Assembly (NCBI GenBank): GCA_016704485.1
Contig: JADJAA010000001.1
Coordinates: 1,674,001 to 1,738,000, forward strand
Length of the DNA stretch: 64,000 bases
Source of the DNA: Flavobacteriales bacterium
GTDB taxonomy: Bacteria; Bacteroidota; Bacteroidia; Flavobacteriales_F; PHOS-HE28
Direction of reading: 5' to 3'
The notes under the pieces were generated by a model. It was not told where the DNA came from. It did no database searches and saw only the letters and a list, made by a program, of their open reading frames with translations. This document shows, piece after piece, positions 1 to 8,899 of the stretch. How positions within the stretch are numbered: the first letter of the stretch is position 1; the number at the start of each line of letters is the position of its first letter. The position numbers were made by a program, and so were the translations under genes.

Positions 1-1
1 T

Positions 2-490
2 GGTGGGGTGTTTTGGCATGCAGGCAATGTGCCCGCATGGCGCATGGCGACTTGGGATGGAAATAAATGGTGCGGGCTAGGCGGCGAGATCGAAGGTCGC
101 GTAGAGACCATTGCATTCTACCATGACACACTTTTCTATGGTTCGCAAAGCAACCCCAACGTGGATGGGGTTTTTACCAACCATATGGCTCGTTACTTGG
201 GTAGTACGTACGCCGATACATGCAGCCTACCCGTGGGTGTGCCCACGGAGTTTACAGTACAAGAACAACTGGTCATTTGGCAAGGAGGTGGCGCTGGCAC
301 CTTACAGATCAGCGGATTCAAGAAAGGCGATGTGCTTTACATTCATGATGCACTTGGCCGCCAGGTACTATCATTGAGCATGATGGAGAATGAGCACTAT
401 GTAACGCCTCCTCTGGTGGGTGGTTCATATATCGCTTCAAGGGTTGGCAAAAATGGTCGAACGAATTCGACCCGGTTCGTTGTGTTCTGA
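2..490 (+). CDS. 3' end of a T9SS-secreted protein (partial)
   Basis: The reading frame is open to the left edge of the window, so the start lies outside. The visible 160 or so residues begin with a Trp/Gly-rich extracellular-type segment and end in about 70 residues that look like a type A T9SS sorting domain: a beta-rich stretch containing a DALGRQVL-type strand, a GGSYIASR-type strand, and a hydrophobic end (RFVVF). Such domains direct export by the type IX machine and are normally cleaved or anchored at the cell surface. The passenger function cannot be read from this fragment. It converges on the H1-like gene, and the two are separated by a hairpin at 537-556. Confidence 0.75.
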   Translation, partial: GGVFWHAGNVPAWRMATWDGNKWCGLGGEIEGRVETIAFYHDTLFYGSQSNPNVDGVFTNHMARYLGSTYADTCSLPVGVPTEFTVQEQLVIWQGGGAGTLQISGFKKGDVLYIHDALGRQVLSLSMMENEHYVTPPLVGGSYIASRVGKNGRTNSTRFVVF

Positions 491-536
491 TCCGTTCATG
501 AACCACAGGTAGTTCCGGAACCACTATAAAAGCGAA

Positions 537-556
537 AGGCCCGCTTTCGCGGGCCT
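537..556. terminator. Bidirectional hairpin terminator
   Basis: Perfect 8-bp stem (AGGCCCGC / GCGGGCCT) with a TTTC loop between two convergent genes (stops at 490 and 579). An A-rich flank (ataaaagcgaa) on the left gives a T-rich tail on the minus strand, so it fits termination of the H1-like gene best and may serve both. Confidence 0.7.
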
Positions 557-578
557 AACGTGCGTTACCAAAACGCGC

Positions 579-824
579 TTACTTCTTCTTGGCCGCTTTT
601 CTTTTCGCTGCCTTTCTAGGAGCTTTGCGAGCTGCTGGCTTAGCTGCCTTTTTAGGGGCTGCTTTCTTAGCCGCTTTCTTAGCTGCCTTTTTAGCTGCCT
701 TTTTTGGGGCTGCTTTTTTAGCTGCTTTTTTAGCTGCCTTTTTTGGGGCTGCTTTTTTCGCTGCCTTCTTTGCTGCCTTTTTAGGGGCTGCTTTCGTCGC
801 TGCTTTCTTTGCTTTCTTAGCCAT
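579..824 (-). CDS. Histone H1-like Lys/Ala-rich DNA-binding protein
   Basis: An 81-residue protein made almost entirely of Lys, Ala and Pro in repeats of the type AAKKAAPKKAAKK, with a few Arg near the end. It has no globular domain, signal peptide or membrane segment. Start ATG at 824 (MAKKAKKAATK) is preferred over an in-frame upstream ATG at 926, because the intervening 34 residues have a different, non-repetitive composition. Proteins of this composition are related to histone H1 C-terminal tails and bind DNA or RNA non-specifically, which suggests a nucleoid role. The same kind of tail ends topoisomerase I in this window (to 42931). The underlying DNA is a low-complexity repeat. Confidence 0.8.
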   Translation of the reverse strand: MAKKAKKAATKAAPKKAAKKAAKKAAPKKAAKKAAKKAAPKKAAKKAAKKAAKKAAPKKAAKPAARKAPRKAAKRKAAKKK

Positions 825-979
825 TGTTTTGGAGTGTTTCCCCAAACGTATGGCAGTGAAGTTATCAGTGAGCAAATCAATGCATCCATATTCCAACGCT
901 GCAATGTTGATATCGCCCATCAACATGATCGAATTGATTCGTTGGATTCATTTGCGATTGAAGAAAACCCTTGCTGTTC

Positions 980-1687
980 CTAGTGTTCTATTACAAGCTT
1001 GAATCCAACACCATGCACATTAACGATGTTTACTTTCTCATCCGTTTTCAGGTACTTTCTTAATCGACTGATGAAAACATCAAGTGAACGTCCAAGAAAA
1101 TAGGTGTCATCACCCCATACCATATTCAACACGAGTTCACGCGGAAGTACTTGTTCCTGATGCATGCACAACAACCGAAGAACATCGGCTTCTTTCTTTG
1201 TCAGTTTCCGTTCCTCGGTCGGGTGGGTCAGCGTCAGATTCCGAAAGTCGAAGGTGTATTCACCGAGTTCGAAATGTTCGCGATCGCGCGTTTCCGATCC
1301 GGTGCCGGATGTTCTACGCAGTATGGCTTCAATACGAAGTACCAGTTCTTCATGACTGAATGGTTTCGTTAGATAATCATCGCCGCCTGCTTTGAATCCT
1401 GCTATGCGATCCTCGGTCTGGCTCTTCGCCGAGAGAAATACGATCGGTACTTCGGCATTTATCAAACGTATGTCCTCCGCAAGACTGAATCCATCCTTAT
1501 GGGGCAGCATCACATCCAGAACACAAAGGTCATAAACGTGCTCATTGAAATGTTTAAGACCATCCTTCCCGTCTCTGCTGAGATGGACGGTATAGCCCTT
1601 ACGTTTCAATGAGTCCTGGATCACGAAGCCAAGGTTCTGATCATCCTCTACTAGTAAAATGGTCTCTTTTCTATCGGTCATGTTCAT
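980..1687 (-). CDS. OmpR/PhoB-type response regulator
   Basis: A 235-residue two-component response regulator. The receiver domain (residues 8-122) has the acidic pair E14/D15/D16, the phosphoacceptor D58 (in CVLDVMLP), the conserved S86 and K108 (LTKPF). A winged-helix DNA-binding domain follows at roughly 140-233, with the transactivation-loop pattern ...VNIVNVHGVGFKL. Its start ATG overlaps the stop of the upstream histidine kinase by 4 nt (ATGA, 1684-1687), so the two are translationally coupled and are almost certainly cognate partners. The architecture resembles Bacteroides RprY, but the regulon cannot be read from sequence. Confidence 0.93.
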   Translation of the reverse strand: MNMTDRKETILLVEDDQNLGFVIQDSLKRKGYTVHLSRDGKDGLKHFNEHVYDLCVLDVMLPHKDGFSLAEDIRLINAEVPIVFLSAKSQTEDRIAGFKAGGDDYLTKPFSHEELVLRIEAILRRTSGTGSETRDREHFELGEYTFDFRNLTLTHPTEERKLTKKEADVLRLLCMHQEQVLPRELVLNMVWGDDTYFLGRSLDVFISRLRKYLKTDEKVNIVNVHGVGFKLVIEH

Positions 1688-3036
1688 GCTGTTGGAGTGC
1701 GTTCTAGTTGCTCCTGCTTGGCGAGCGGAAGCGTCAATGTAAATACGCTGCCACGTCCCAATTCACTTTGGACAGTGACCTTGCCACAATGTTCCTTAGC
1801 GATCTGTTTCACGTAGTGCAGGCCAAGCCCGAATCCTTTTACGTTGTGCACATTGCCGGTATGCACACGATAGAATCGTTCAAAAATGGTATCCAGTTCA
1901 GCCTTTGCTATGCCAATGCCTTGGTCATGTATGCTCACACTTACGTTGCCGTTCGCGCTGTTCAACCGGATCTCTATCGTAGCATTATCCGGTCCGTACT
2001 TCAACGCATTGTCAAGCAGGTTCGCAACGGCATTGGTCAAGTGTATTTTGTCACCAATGACAATGTGAGGACCATCATTCGCTATCAGCTCAACATGCAC
2101 GTTGCGTTCTTTGGCTGGGAGCCGGAACAGATCCAGTAGGTCGTTGCCGATCATGTCCAGATCCACACGCTCGTGTTTGATCTTCAGATTACCCTTTTCC
2201 AATGTTGAAAGCTGAAGGACCCGTTCCACTTGAATGCGAAGACGTTCATTTTCACTGCCAATGATCCGCGCATATTCCCGTAAGCGATCCGGTTCATTGA
2301 TGATATTCGGGTCGCTGATCACTTCACTGCTCAATGCGATCGTACTAATAGGCGTCTTTAGTTCATGCGTCATGTTACCGATGAAGTCATTCTTCATCTC
2401 ACTCAACTTGCGTTGTTTCAAGATCACCCAGACGCTATACGCGAAAAAACTGAATACGATCAACGTTACGATCGCTGGAAAGATCCAGGTCCAACGGCTG
2501 GTGTCCTCTTTCCAATAACTGACCTCGCGGTTCGGAAAGAACACACCGAAATAATGACCGTCCTTGTCCAGCTTCAATAACTCAGAATGCGGCACTGTAT
2601 CCGTATTGACGCTATCCACGGAAACATAGTTGCCATATACAATGCTGTCCGTAAAACAATCGTAAACGCCATATTCGAAATCCTCCTGGATGTTACGACG
2701 GCTGAACTCTTTCCGCAACATGGCTTCTAAGAGGTATGGATGTACGGTGTCGTTGATGGTAACGGCGAAATAATTAGGTCGCACTTGTTTTACCGCATCG
2801 TATAGATCGGTCGGGTCCTGTGTAATGGATAGGATCTGTTCCGTAACATCGGTAAGCGCCATCACTACCCGATCATTGAACTGTTTTTCCAATTGCGACG
2901 CTTGTTCCTGGTTCAATGCCGCCTGTTCCTGTTGGTTCAATGCTGCGACCTGTAGCCAAAGGAGCTGTGTCACGATAACGCCGATCACGCTCAACGTAGC
3001 CAATAACATCAACGTTCCTATGGCTTTTCGACCCAT
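1684..3036 (-). CDS. Membrane sensor histidine kinase
   Basis: A 450-residue sensor kinase. There is a membrane segment at about residues 7-30, a periplasmic sensor region of about 150 residues (30-182), and a second membrane segment at about 183-206. The HisKA domain carries the phosphorylated H224 in NMTHELKTPIS, and the C-terminal HATPase has N-box NLLDNALKYG, G1 DQGIGI and G2 GFGLGLHYV. The periplasmic domain has no recognisable ligand-binding family and is typical of RprX-like Bacteroidota kinases. It precedes and overlaps the response regulator by 4 nt. It is divergent from the glycosyltransferase, leaving a 118-nt shared promoter region. Confidence 0.93.
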   Translation of the reverse strand: MGRKAIGTLMLLATLSVIGVIVTQLLWLQVAALNQQEQAALNQEQASQLEKQFNDRVVMALTDVTEQILSITQDPTDLYDAVKQVRPNYFAVTINDTVHPYLLEAMLRKEFSRRNIQEDFEYGVYDCFTDSIVYGNYVSVDSVNTDTVPHSELLKLDKDGHYFGVFFPNREVSYWKEDTSRWTWIFPAIVTLIVFSFFAYSVWVILKQRKLSEMKNDFIGNMTHELKTPISTIALSSEVISDPNIINEPDRLREYARIIGSENERLRIQVERVLQLSTLEKGNLKIKHERVDLDMIGNDLLDLFRLPAKERNVHVELIANDGPHIVIGDKIHLTNAVANLLDNALKYGPDNATIEIRLNSANGNVSVSIHDQGIGIAKAELDTIFERFYRVHTGNVHNVKGFGLGLHYVKQIAKEHCGKVTVQSELGRGSVFTLTLPLAKQEQLERTPTA

Positions 3037-3154
3037 GCTCCTATGCTACTTCCGTTAGTGCAATGTTACACAGACGATAATACGTTCCGGTCGGTATTAA
3101 CATCGGTTTTACTTTCGCACCTGGTTACACCTGCCATCCCGCAACCGCATTTCC

Positions 3155-4738
3155 GTGACACAACGCTCCTTCCATTTCGCAATTGCCGGTATAGTGCTGG
3201 TCACCATAGCGGGGGCCGGATTGGATGTTATGGAGGTGGATGCTGCCCAATACGCTGGTATGTCCCGCGACATGCTTGCAAGTGATAATTGGACGAAATT
3301 GTATTTCAGAGGGCATGATTATCTGGACAAACCACCTTTGTTGTTCTGGCTTTCGGCACTGTCCTTCAAGTTATTTGGAATAAGCAATTGGAGCTACAAA
3401 TTGCCGAGCATTCTTTTTGCTTTTCTGGGTCTGGTCGCGACTTACCGCTTCACGTTGCTTTATTCGTCCCGAGAGGTCGCTCGAAGTGCTTCACTCATGT
3501 TCGGTGGTAGTGCGGCATTTCTCTTAATGACGAACGATGTGCGTTGCGATACCATATTGACCGGTTCCGTAATGACCGCGATCTGGGCTGGTGCAGCGTG
3601 GATCGAACAACGCCGATGGTGGCAATTGGGGTTGTGCGCCATGGCTATTGGTGCAGGTATGTTGGTCAAAGGACCAATGGGCATAATGGCGCCGTTGTTG
3701 GCGTTGATCGGACATATCGCATTCGCCAAAAGATGGGATGTATTCCGTGATGCCCGATGGTTGATCGGTATTCTCGTGATCGGAATTCTGCTTATCCCAA
3801 TGTGTATCGGGTTATATGAACAGCACGGAATACAAGGACTGCGGTTCTATTTCTGGGAACAAAGCTTCGGAAGGATCACCGGCGAGAATCGTTGGAAAGA
3901 TGATTCCAGTTACTTCTACTTTACACATGAAGTACTATGGCAAATGTTGCCTTGGACGATCTTTATTCTCGTCGGGATCCTGGCCTCGGTCAAGGAAGTG
4001 GTTGAACGGACTGCGCGCGAATACTTCACTATTTCGGGTATTGTACTTGTTTTCGTGGCGATCTCTTTGTCTCATTTCAAACTACCGCATTATTTGTACG
4101 TAATACTACCGTTGCTGGCGGTACTTGGTGCTAGGGCTTGGCATTCGGCCCGATCTGCTTGGCTCTTTCGAACACATGGAATAGTGGTGATCCTGGTCTG
4201 GAGCTTGACCGTCGTTCTGGCCGCATGGTCGTTTCCAAATGGGTCGGTTCCGTTCATTGCGTTGATGCTCATCCTAGTGGTAGTGGCAGTCCTGATCCTG
4301 CACAGAATGGCGGATCGATCCGGTCTGTTCCTTGCCACATTCTGGATCATGATGGGTATCGGTATCACCGTCAATGGTCATGTTTATCCACAAATACTAC
4401 ACTACCAAGCAAATGCACAAGCTGGTAAGTGGGCCGCAGAGAACGGCTATGATCGAAACCATTTTTTTGGGATGCATCTGAGCGGGACCGCATTGGACCT
4501 TTATGCTGGGTTTCCAGTGAAATGGATCAGTAATGTTGGGGAGGCAAATGATGTTATTGGGCCCGGTGTTGCAGTGTATACGGATGTAATTCATCGCGAA
4601 CAATTGATACAAGCAGGGTTCAGACCGAAGAGCGAAGTGGTCCTCCAGAATTATGAGGTGCAGCTCATGGGATTCGATATGATCGATCCTATAAAGCGGT
4701 ATAAGGCCGTTGAGGCTCGGTTTATCCTGATCTATTGA
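3155..4738 (+). CDS. GT39/ArnT-like membrane glycosyltransferase
   Basis: A 527-residue polytopic membrane protein with about 11-12 hydrophobic segments. It resembles the dolichyl-phosphate-mannose/ArnT superfamily (PF13231-like) that uses lipid-linked sugar donors on the periplasmic face. The first periplasmic loop has an acidic motif (EVDAAQYA, residues 27-34) and the DYLDKPPLLFWL sequence typical of these enzymes, plus a VKGPMG motif in a later loop. The start is a GTG at 3155, and the following residues form the first membrane helix directly. It stands alone between a two-component system and a repeat protein, so the acceptor (lipid A, glycan or protein) is unknown. Confidence 0.85.
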   Translation: MTQRSFHFAIAGIVLVTIAGAGLDVMEVDAAQYAGMSRDMLASDNWTKLYFRGHDYLDKPPLLFWLSALSFKLFGISNWSYKLPSILFAFLGLVATYRFTLLYSSREVARSASLMFGGSAAFLLMTNDVRCDTILTGSVMTAIWAGAAWIEQRRWWQLGLCAMAIGAGMLVKGPMGIMAPLLALIGHIAFAKRWDVFRDARWLIGILVIGILLIPMCIGLYEQHGIQGLRFYFWEQSFGRITGENRWKDDSSYFYFTHEVLWQMLPWTIFILVGILASVKEVVERTAREYFTISGIVLVFVAISLSHFKLPHYLYVILPLLAVLGARAWHSARSAWLFRTHGIVVILVWSLTVVLAAWSFPNGSVPFIALMLILVVVAVLILHRMADRSGLFLATFWIMMGIGITVNGHVYPQILHYQANAQAGKWAAENGYDRNHFFGMHLSGTALDLYAGFPVKWISNVGEANDVIGPGVAVYTDVIHREQLIQAGFRPKSEVVLQNYEVQLMGFDMIDPIKRYKAVEARFILIY

Positions 4739-4921
4739 TCATTTGGCCTATTTGAATGGGTATCGGCGCGTTCCAGCCTTGTCATAGCTGGATCGATCTA
4801 TGATACTGAACGGAGGCATTCGTCGAACATTTTTATTATTGAATCGATCAAAAACCGTAGTTTGACGACAAATTCCTAAATTGGGGCACTCGATCGAACT
4901 TCACATCTAAAGCATAGAACT

Positions 4922-7900
4922 ATGGATCACGCTGGACTCATCAAGCACTGTTCAAGGGAATTCCTTTCACGAAAATTGAGGAATTTTCTCCTATTGGGAA
5001 CTATCCTTTTGAGCAGTGTGGTATTTGCTCAAACCGGTTCGGAATGCAATGCATTCGCCGGTACTTTGACGGGGTTTAAACCTTCAGATTGTTTGTTGGA
5101 TGGTGGAACCGCGATCGGCGGAATTCCGAATGGCGATGCAGTGGTGCCGAGTGGTTTTTCCAAGGTCTATCTGCTCACCACTAGTCCTGGAGCGATCATT
5201 CAACAGGTGCGTACGGTACCGATCTTTGATGTCACCGATGAAGCGACCTATACCATACATACGTTGGTCCATGATCCTGCTACGCTCGATCTCACTAGCA
5301 TAGTTCAAGGCGTTACGTCGGTGAGTGCGATAAATGGTGTGTTGGTACAAGGTGGTGGTTCGATCTGCGCAGGTCTGGATCTTGTCGGTACGCAGATCAT
5401 TGTGGCTAATCCAAGTACCGGTAGCATTTCTGCGGTCATGGACGAAGTGTGTATGGCTGATGGGTCGGCAACCGTAGCCGCATCGCCAGCAAATGGCACC
5501 ATCGTTCCTGAAGGATACAGCGTGTTGTATGTTCTTACTAACGGAGCAGCTCTTGTTATTGAAGATGCTTCCGCTACTCCGTCTTTCGAGGTGAATGTTG
5601 TTGGAACCTATACCATACATACGTTGGTCCATGATCCTGCAACATTGGATCTTGATCTCATTGTATTTGGAAGCTCCATACTGAATGACGTCAATGGCCT
5701 TTTATTCCAAGGCGGAGGTGCAATTTGTGGTGTCCTCGATGTTGCTGGCGCTCTGGTGAACGTTGTGGAGTGCAGTACGGAATGCTCTGCTTATGCCGGA
5801 ACACTTTCGGGTTTCAAACCAACGGATTGCTTGCAGGAAGGAGGTACGGCGATCGGTGGAATTTCAAATGGTGATAAGGTGGTTCCCGCGGGATATGAAG
5901 TGGTCTACGTGCTGACCAGCGCCCCCGGAGCGATCATTGAGCAGATCCGGAACGTTCCGATCTTCGATGTATTGGAAGAGGCTGTGTACACCGTGCATAC
6001 ATTGGTGTATGACCCGGCTACGCTTGATCTTGGTTCAGTACAATTCGGAGTTACCAGTGCAGTGGATATCAGCGGACTGTTGATCGAAGGCGGCGGCTCC
6101 ATTTGTGCTTCGTTGGATCTGGTAGGTACAACGATCCAAGTCGAGAATCCGGAATCGGGCGGCCTCACAGCAGTTGAAGCACAGGTTTGCATTGTTACTG
6201 GTTCCGCAACTATTAGCGCCACTCCGAGCGGTGGGCTTTATGTGCCCAATGGGTACACCGTATTGTATGTTCTTTCGCAAGGTCCCGAACTGATCATCCT
6301 GGAAACTAGTAGTGAGCCGATGTTCATGGTCACGGAACTGGGAGACTTCACGATCCATACGCTTGTCTATGATCCAGCGACATTGCCTTTGGGTGGGATT
6401 GTTTTTGGAACCACAACGGTTTTGGATGTGAACGGTATGCTCCTACAAGGCGGCGGCGGGATATGTGCCGTACTTGACGTTGCTGGTGCGCCGATCGAAG
6501 TGATCGAATGCAATGTTCCTTGTCTCACGGATGCCGGTTCATTGAGCATTGGTTCGTTCGAGACCTGTTTAGTGGATGGACAGGCCACGGTCACGGCGTT
6601 CGTTGAGGATGCGCCAACAGTACCTGCTGGTTATGAAGTGATCTACGTACTTACTTCGGGTACTGATCACATCCTTCAACAGGTGTCCAATGACCCTGAT
6701 TTCTACGTTTCATTTGATGGTACGTTCACCGTGCATACGTTGGTATATGACCCTACTACGTTGGATCTGTCCGTCGTGAACTACGGTGTTACTACTGCCG
6801 CAGATGTCAATGCTCTTCTTATCCAAGGCGGCGGAAACATATGTGCGTCTCTTGACCTGGTTGGTGCATCAACGCTTGTCATTGATTGCAGCGTTGAGTG
6901 CTTTACCCAAGCCGGGTCGTTGACCGGTAATAAGACTCCGTGCCTATTGGATGGAATGGCAACGATCTCCGCCACACCGAATGGTGATGCAGTGGAGCCG
7001 TCAGGTTACGCAACGATCTATGTGCTCACGAACGGTACAGGACAGATCATCCAACAAACTTCTATAACTCCAAGTTTTGCCATATCCAATACTGGTCTGT
7101 ACGCAATTCATACGCTGGTGTATGATGCCGGTACGTTGGATCTAGGCGTTGTGGTGTTCGGAACTACACCTGCGAGTGCGATCCACGGTTTGTTGTTACA
7201 AGGAGGTGGAGATATCTGTGGTAGTTTGGATATTACCGGTGCATCATTCAGTATTGAGGAATGCACGACCGATTGCTTGGCTGATGCTGGAACGCTTACA
7301 GGAAACGCTGCACCATGCATTGAAGGTAGCCCTGTTCTTATTTCCGCGAATGCGAATGGTGATGCGGTAGAGCCAGTAGGTTATTCTACCCTCTATGTGC
7401 TGACCAGTGGCGGCGGTCTGGTGATCGAAGCAGTTAGTGCCGACCCATCTTTTGCCGTGGATGTGATAGGAGTTTACACCATCCACACCTTGGTCTATGA
7501 TCCGAATACCCTCGACCTGACCATCATTGAATTCGGGGTGACCACGGCACCTGAGGTGAATGCCTTGTTGATCCAAGGTGATGGTGATATCTGTGCTGCG
7601 TTGGATGTGGACGGTGCATCATTCACGATCGAACCTTGTTCCACGGAATGCATCATTTCTGCTGGTACCATAACCGGGGTCAACAGCTTGGGTTGTTTGT
7701 CGGATGGCGCTTCCACGTTGATGGCTACGCCGAATGGAGATGCCATCGTACCTTCTGGTTTCGTACAGAATTATGTATTGGCATACGGCCCGGATCTAGT
7801 GATCATGCAGGTCGGTCCTGTTCCATCATTCGTGATCACTACGCCGGGTGTCTATTCCATGCATTCCATTGTGTACAACCCCGCAACGCTTGATCTATCG

Positions 7901-8674
7901 ATCATCCAGTTGGGTGTTTCGACAGCAGCCGATGTAGTTGCATACATCCTGTTGAACGGAGGGAACATTTGTGCAGGGTTGGACCAGACCGGTGCCCAAT
8001 ATGCCATTGGTAATTGCTTGGAGCCGTGTTTAGCGAAGGTCCACCTCACCGCGAACGGGAGCGGTGGTTGTTTGGTGAATGGAGAGATCACACTTTCCGC
8101 TACACCGAATGCGAGTATGTTGGTTCCTCCTGGTTACACCGTGGCATATATCCTTGCAAGTGGTGAGAATGCAGTGATCGAGGAGATCAGTCCAACGGCG
8201 AGCTTTTCTGTTACCACACCGGGTGCATACTCGATCCACGGGTTGGTCTACGATCCACTGACTTTGGATCTTTCACTGATCACACCGGGAATGTCCACCA
8301 TGGATGCCGTTCATATCCTGCTCACACAGAGTGATGAACCATTCTGCGCAGGTATAGATATTCCTGGAGTGCCTTTCACTGTGACCGATTGCGGAAATAT
8401 TATCACACAACCTTCTACAGCGATCTGGCCTGTACCTGCTGTGGACCAATTGCATGTGCAGGTAAGTGAGAAGATAACGGGTAATAACGCCGAGGTCGAA
8501 TTGACCATTCTTGACGCTATGGGTCATCAGGTCCTAAGTGAAAAAGTGAACGGCAACGCAACCGTTCCGTTGATCGTGAATGTGCACGCACTTACCAATG
8601 GTACGTATACGCTGCGCGTTCAAAGTGTGCATGGTGTTGAATCACAGCGTTTCGTTAAGATCGGTCTGAAGTAG
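4922..8674 (+). CDS. Large nine-repeat T9SS surface protein
   Basis: A 1250-residue secreted protein. An N-terminal hydrophobic signal region ends near VVFAQ (about residue 37). Nine tandem units of about 115-125 residues follow. Each has two to three Cys, a NGD/VPSGY..YVL segment, a TIHTLVYDPATLDL segment, a V/I-x-FGVTT segment and an LLxQGGGxICAxLD segment. The last 85 residues look like a type A T9SS sorting domain. I do not recognise the repeat as a named family; the spacing and beta pattern suggest an Ig-like or adhesin-type fold. Conserved Cys at the unit borders may form disulphides. It is a monocistron, with a strong terminator at 8693-8749. Confidence 0.85.
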   Translation: MDHAGLIKHCSREFLSRKLRNFLLLGTILLSSVVFAQTGSECNAFAGTLTGFKPSDCLLDGGTAIGGIPNGDAVVPSGFSKVYLLTTSPGAIIQQVRTVPIFDVTDEATYTIHTLVHDPATLDLTSIVQGVTSVSAINGVLVQGGGSICAGLDLVGTQIIVANPSTGSISAVMDEVCMADGSATVAASPANGTIVPEGYSVLYVLTNGAALVIEDASATPSFEVNVVGTYTIHTLVHDPATLDLDLIVFGSSILNDVNGLLFQGGGAICGVLDVAGALVNVVECSTECSAYAGTLSGFKPTDCLQEGGTAIGGISNGDKVVPAGYEVVYVLTSAPGAIIEQIRNVPIFDVLEEAVYTVHTLVYDPATLDLGSVQFGVTSAVDISGLLIEGGGSICASLDLVGTTIQVENPESGGLTAVEAQVCIVTGSATISATPSGGLYVPNGYTVLYVLSQGPELIILETSSEPMFMVTELGDFTIHTLVYDPATLPLGGIVFGTTTVLDVNGMLLQGGGGICAVLDVAGAPIEVIECNVPCLTDAGSLSIGSFETCLVDGQATVTAFVEDAPTVPAGYEVIYVLTSGTDHILQQVSNDPDFYVSFDGTFTVHTLVYDPTTLDLSVVNYGVTTAADVNALLIQGGGNICASLDLVGASTLVIDCSVECFTQAGSLTGNKTPCLLDGMATISATPNGDAVEPSGYATIYVLTNGTGQIIQQTSITPSFAISNTGLYAIHTLVYDAGTLDLGVVVFGTTPASAIHGLLLQGGGDICGSLDITGASFSIEECTTDCLADAGTLTGNAAPCIEGSPVLISANANGDAVEPVGYSTLYVLTSGGGLVIEAVSADPSFAVDVIGVYTIHTLVYDPNTLDLTIIEFGVTTAPEVNALLIQGDGDICAALDVDGASFTIEPCSTECIISAGTITGVNSLGCLSDGASTLMATPNGDAIVPSGFVQNYVLAYGPDLVIMQVGPVPSFVITTPGVYSMHSIVYNPATLDLSIIQLGVSTAADVVAYILLNGGNICAGLDQTGAQYAIGNCLEPCLAKVHLTANGSGGCLVNGEITLSATPNASMLVPPGYTVAYILASGENAVIEEISPTASFSVTTPGAYSIHGLVYDPLTLDLSLITPGMSTMDAVHILLTQSDEPFCAGIDIPGVPFTVTDCGNIITQPSTAIWPVPAVDQLHVQVSEKITGNNAEVELTILDAMGHQVLSEKVNGNATVPLIVNVHALTNGTYTLRVQSVHGVESQRFVKIGLK

Positions 8675-8692
8675 TCCAACAGTTATTTTATA

Positions 8693-8749
8693 AGACCCGC
8701 AGTCTGCCGTCCCTCAGTAAATGCGTGGAGGCAGGTGCGGGTCTTTTTT
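8693..8749 (+). terminator. Rho-independent terminator
   Basis: The outer stem AGACCCGCA (8693-8701) pairs with TGCGGGTCT (8736-8744), and the inner stem CTGCC (8704-8708) with GGCAG (8730-8734). A T run (8744-8749) follows. It lies 19 nt after the stop of the nine-repeat surface protein gene. Confidence 0.85.
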
Positions 8750-8779
8750 GTTTTGGATCGGATCATTGAATGGTATTCC

Positions 8780-8791
8780 GGATCATGATCC
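8780..8791. promoter_or_regulatory. Palindrome upstream of the HmuY-like gene
   Basis: GGATCATGATCC is a perfect 12-nt palindrome, itself inside a wider inverted pair GAATGG (8768-8773) / CCATTC (8790-8795). It lies about 50-75 nt upstream of the probable promoter of the heme-type operon, so an operator is possible. It does not match a canonical Fur box well, and no regulator can be named. Confidence 0.25.
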
Positions 8792-8842
8792 ATTCTCTTG
8801 ACAATTCCATGACCGAAACGGCCTTAGAAGGCCATTCATGGG

Positions 8843-8873
8843 TTGTGTGCTCAACGTTCCGGTAGTTGCTTTG
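8843..8873 (+). promoter_or_regulatory. Probable promoter of the HmuY/TonB operon
   Basis: A -33-type TTG (8843-8845) and a -7-type TTGCTTTG (8866-8873, one mismatch to TAnnTTTG) are separated by 20 nt, matching Bacteroidota sigma-ABfr promoter spacing. The -7 element ends 26 nt before the ATG at 8900. Confidence 0.45.
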
Positions 8874-8899
8874 TACCCGGAAAAACAGCAACACATTTC

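Noticed and set aside
589..830. 137-residue Ala/Phe-rich plus-strand reading frame
   Set aside because: It is the antisense image of the Lys/Ala repeats of the H1-like gene.
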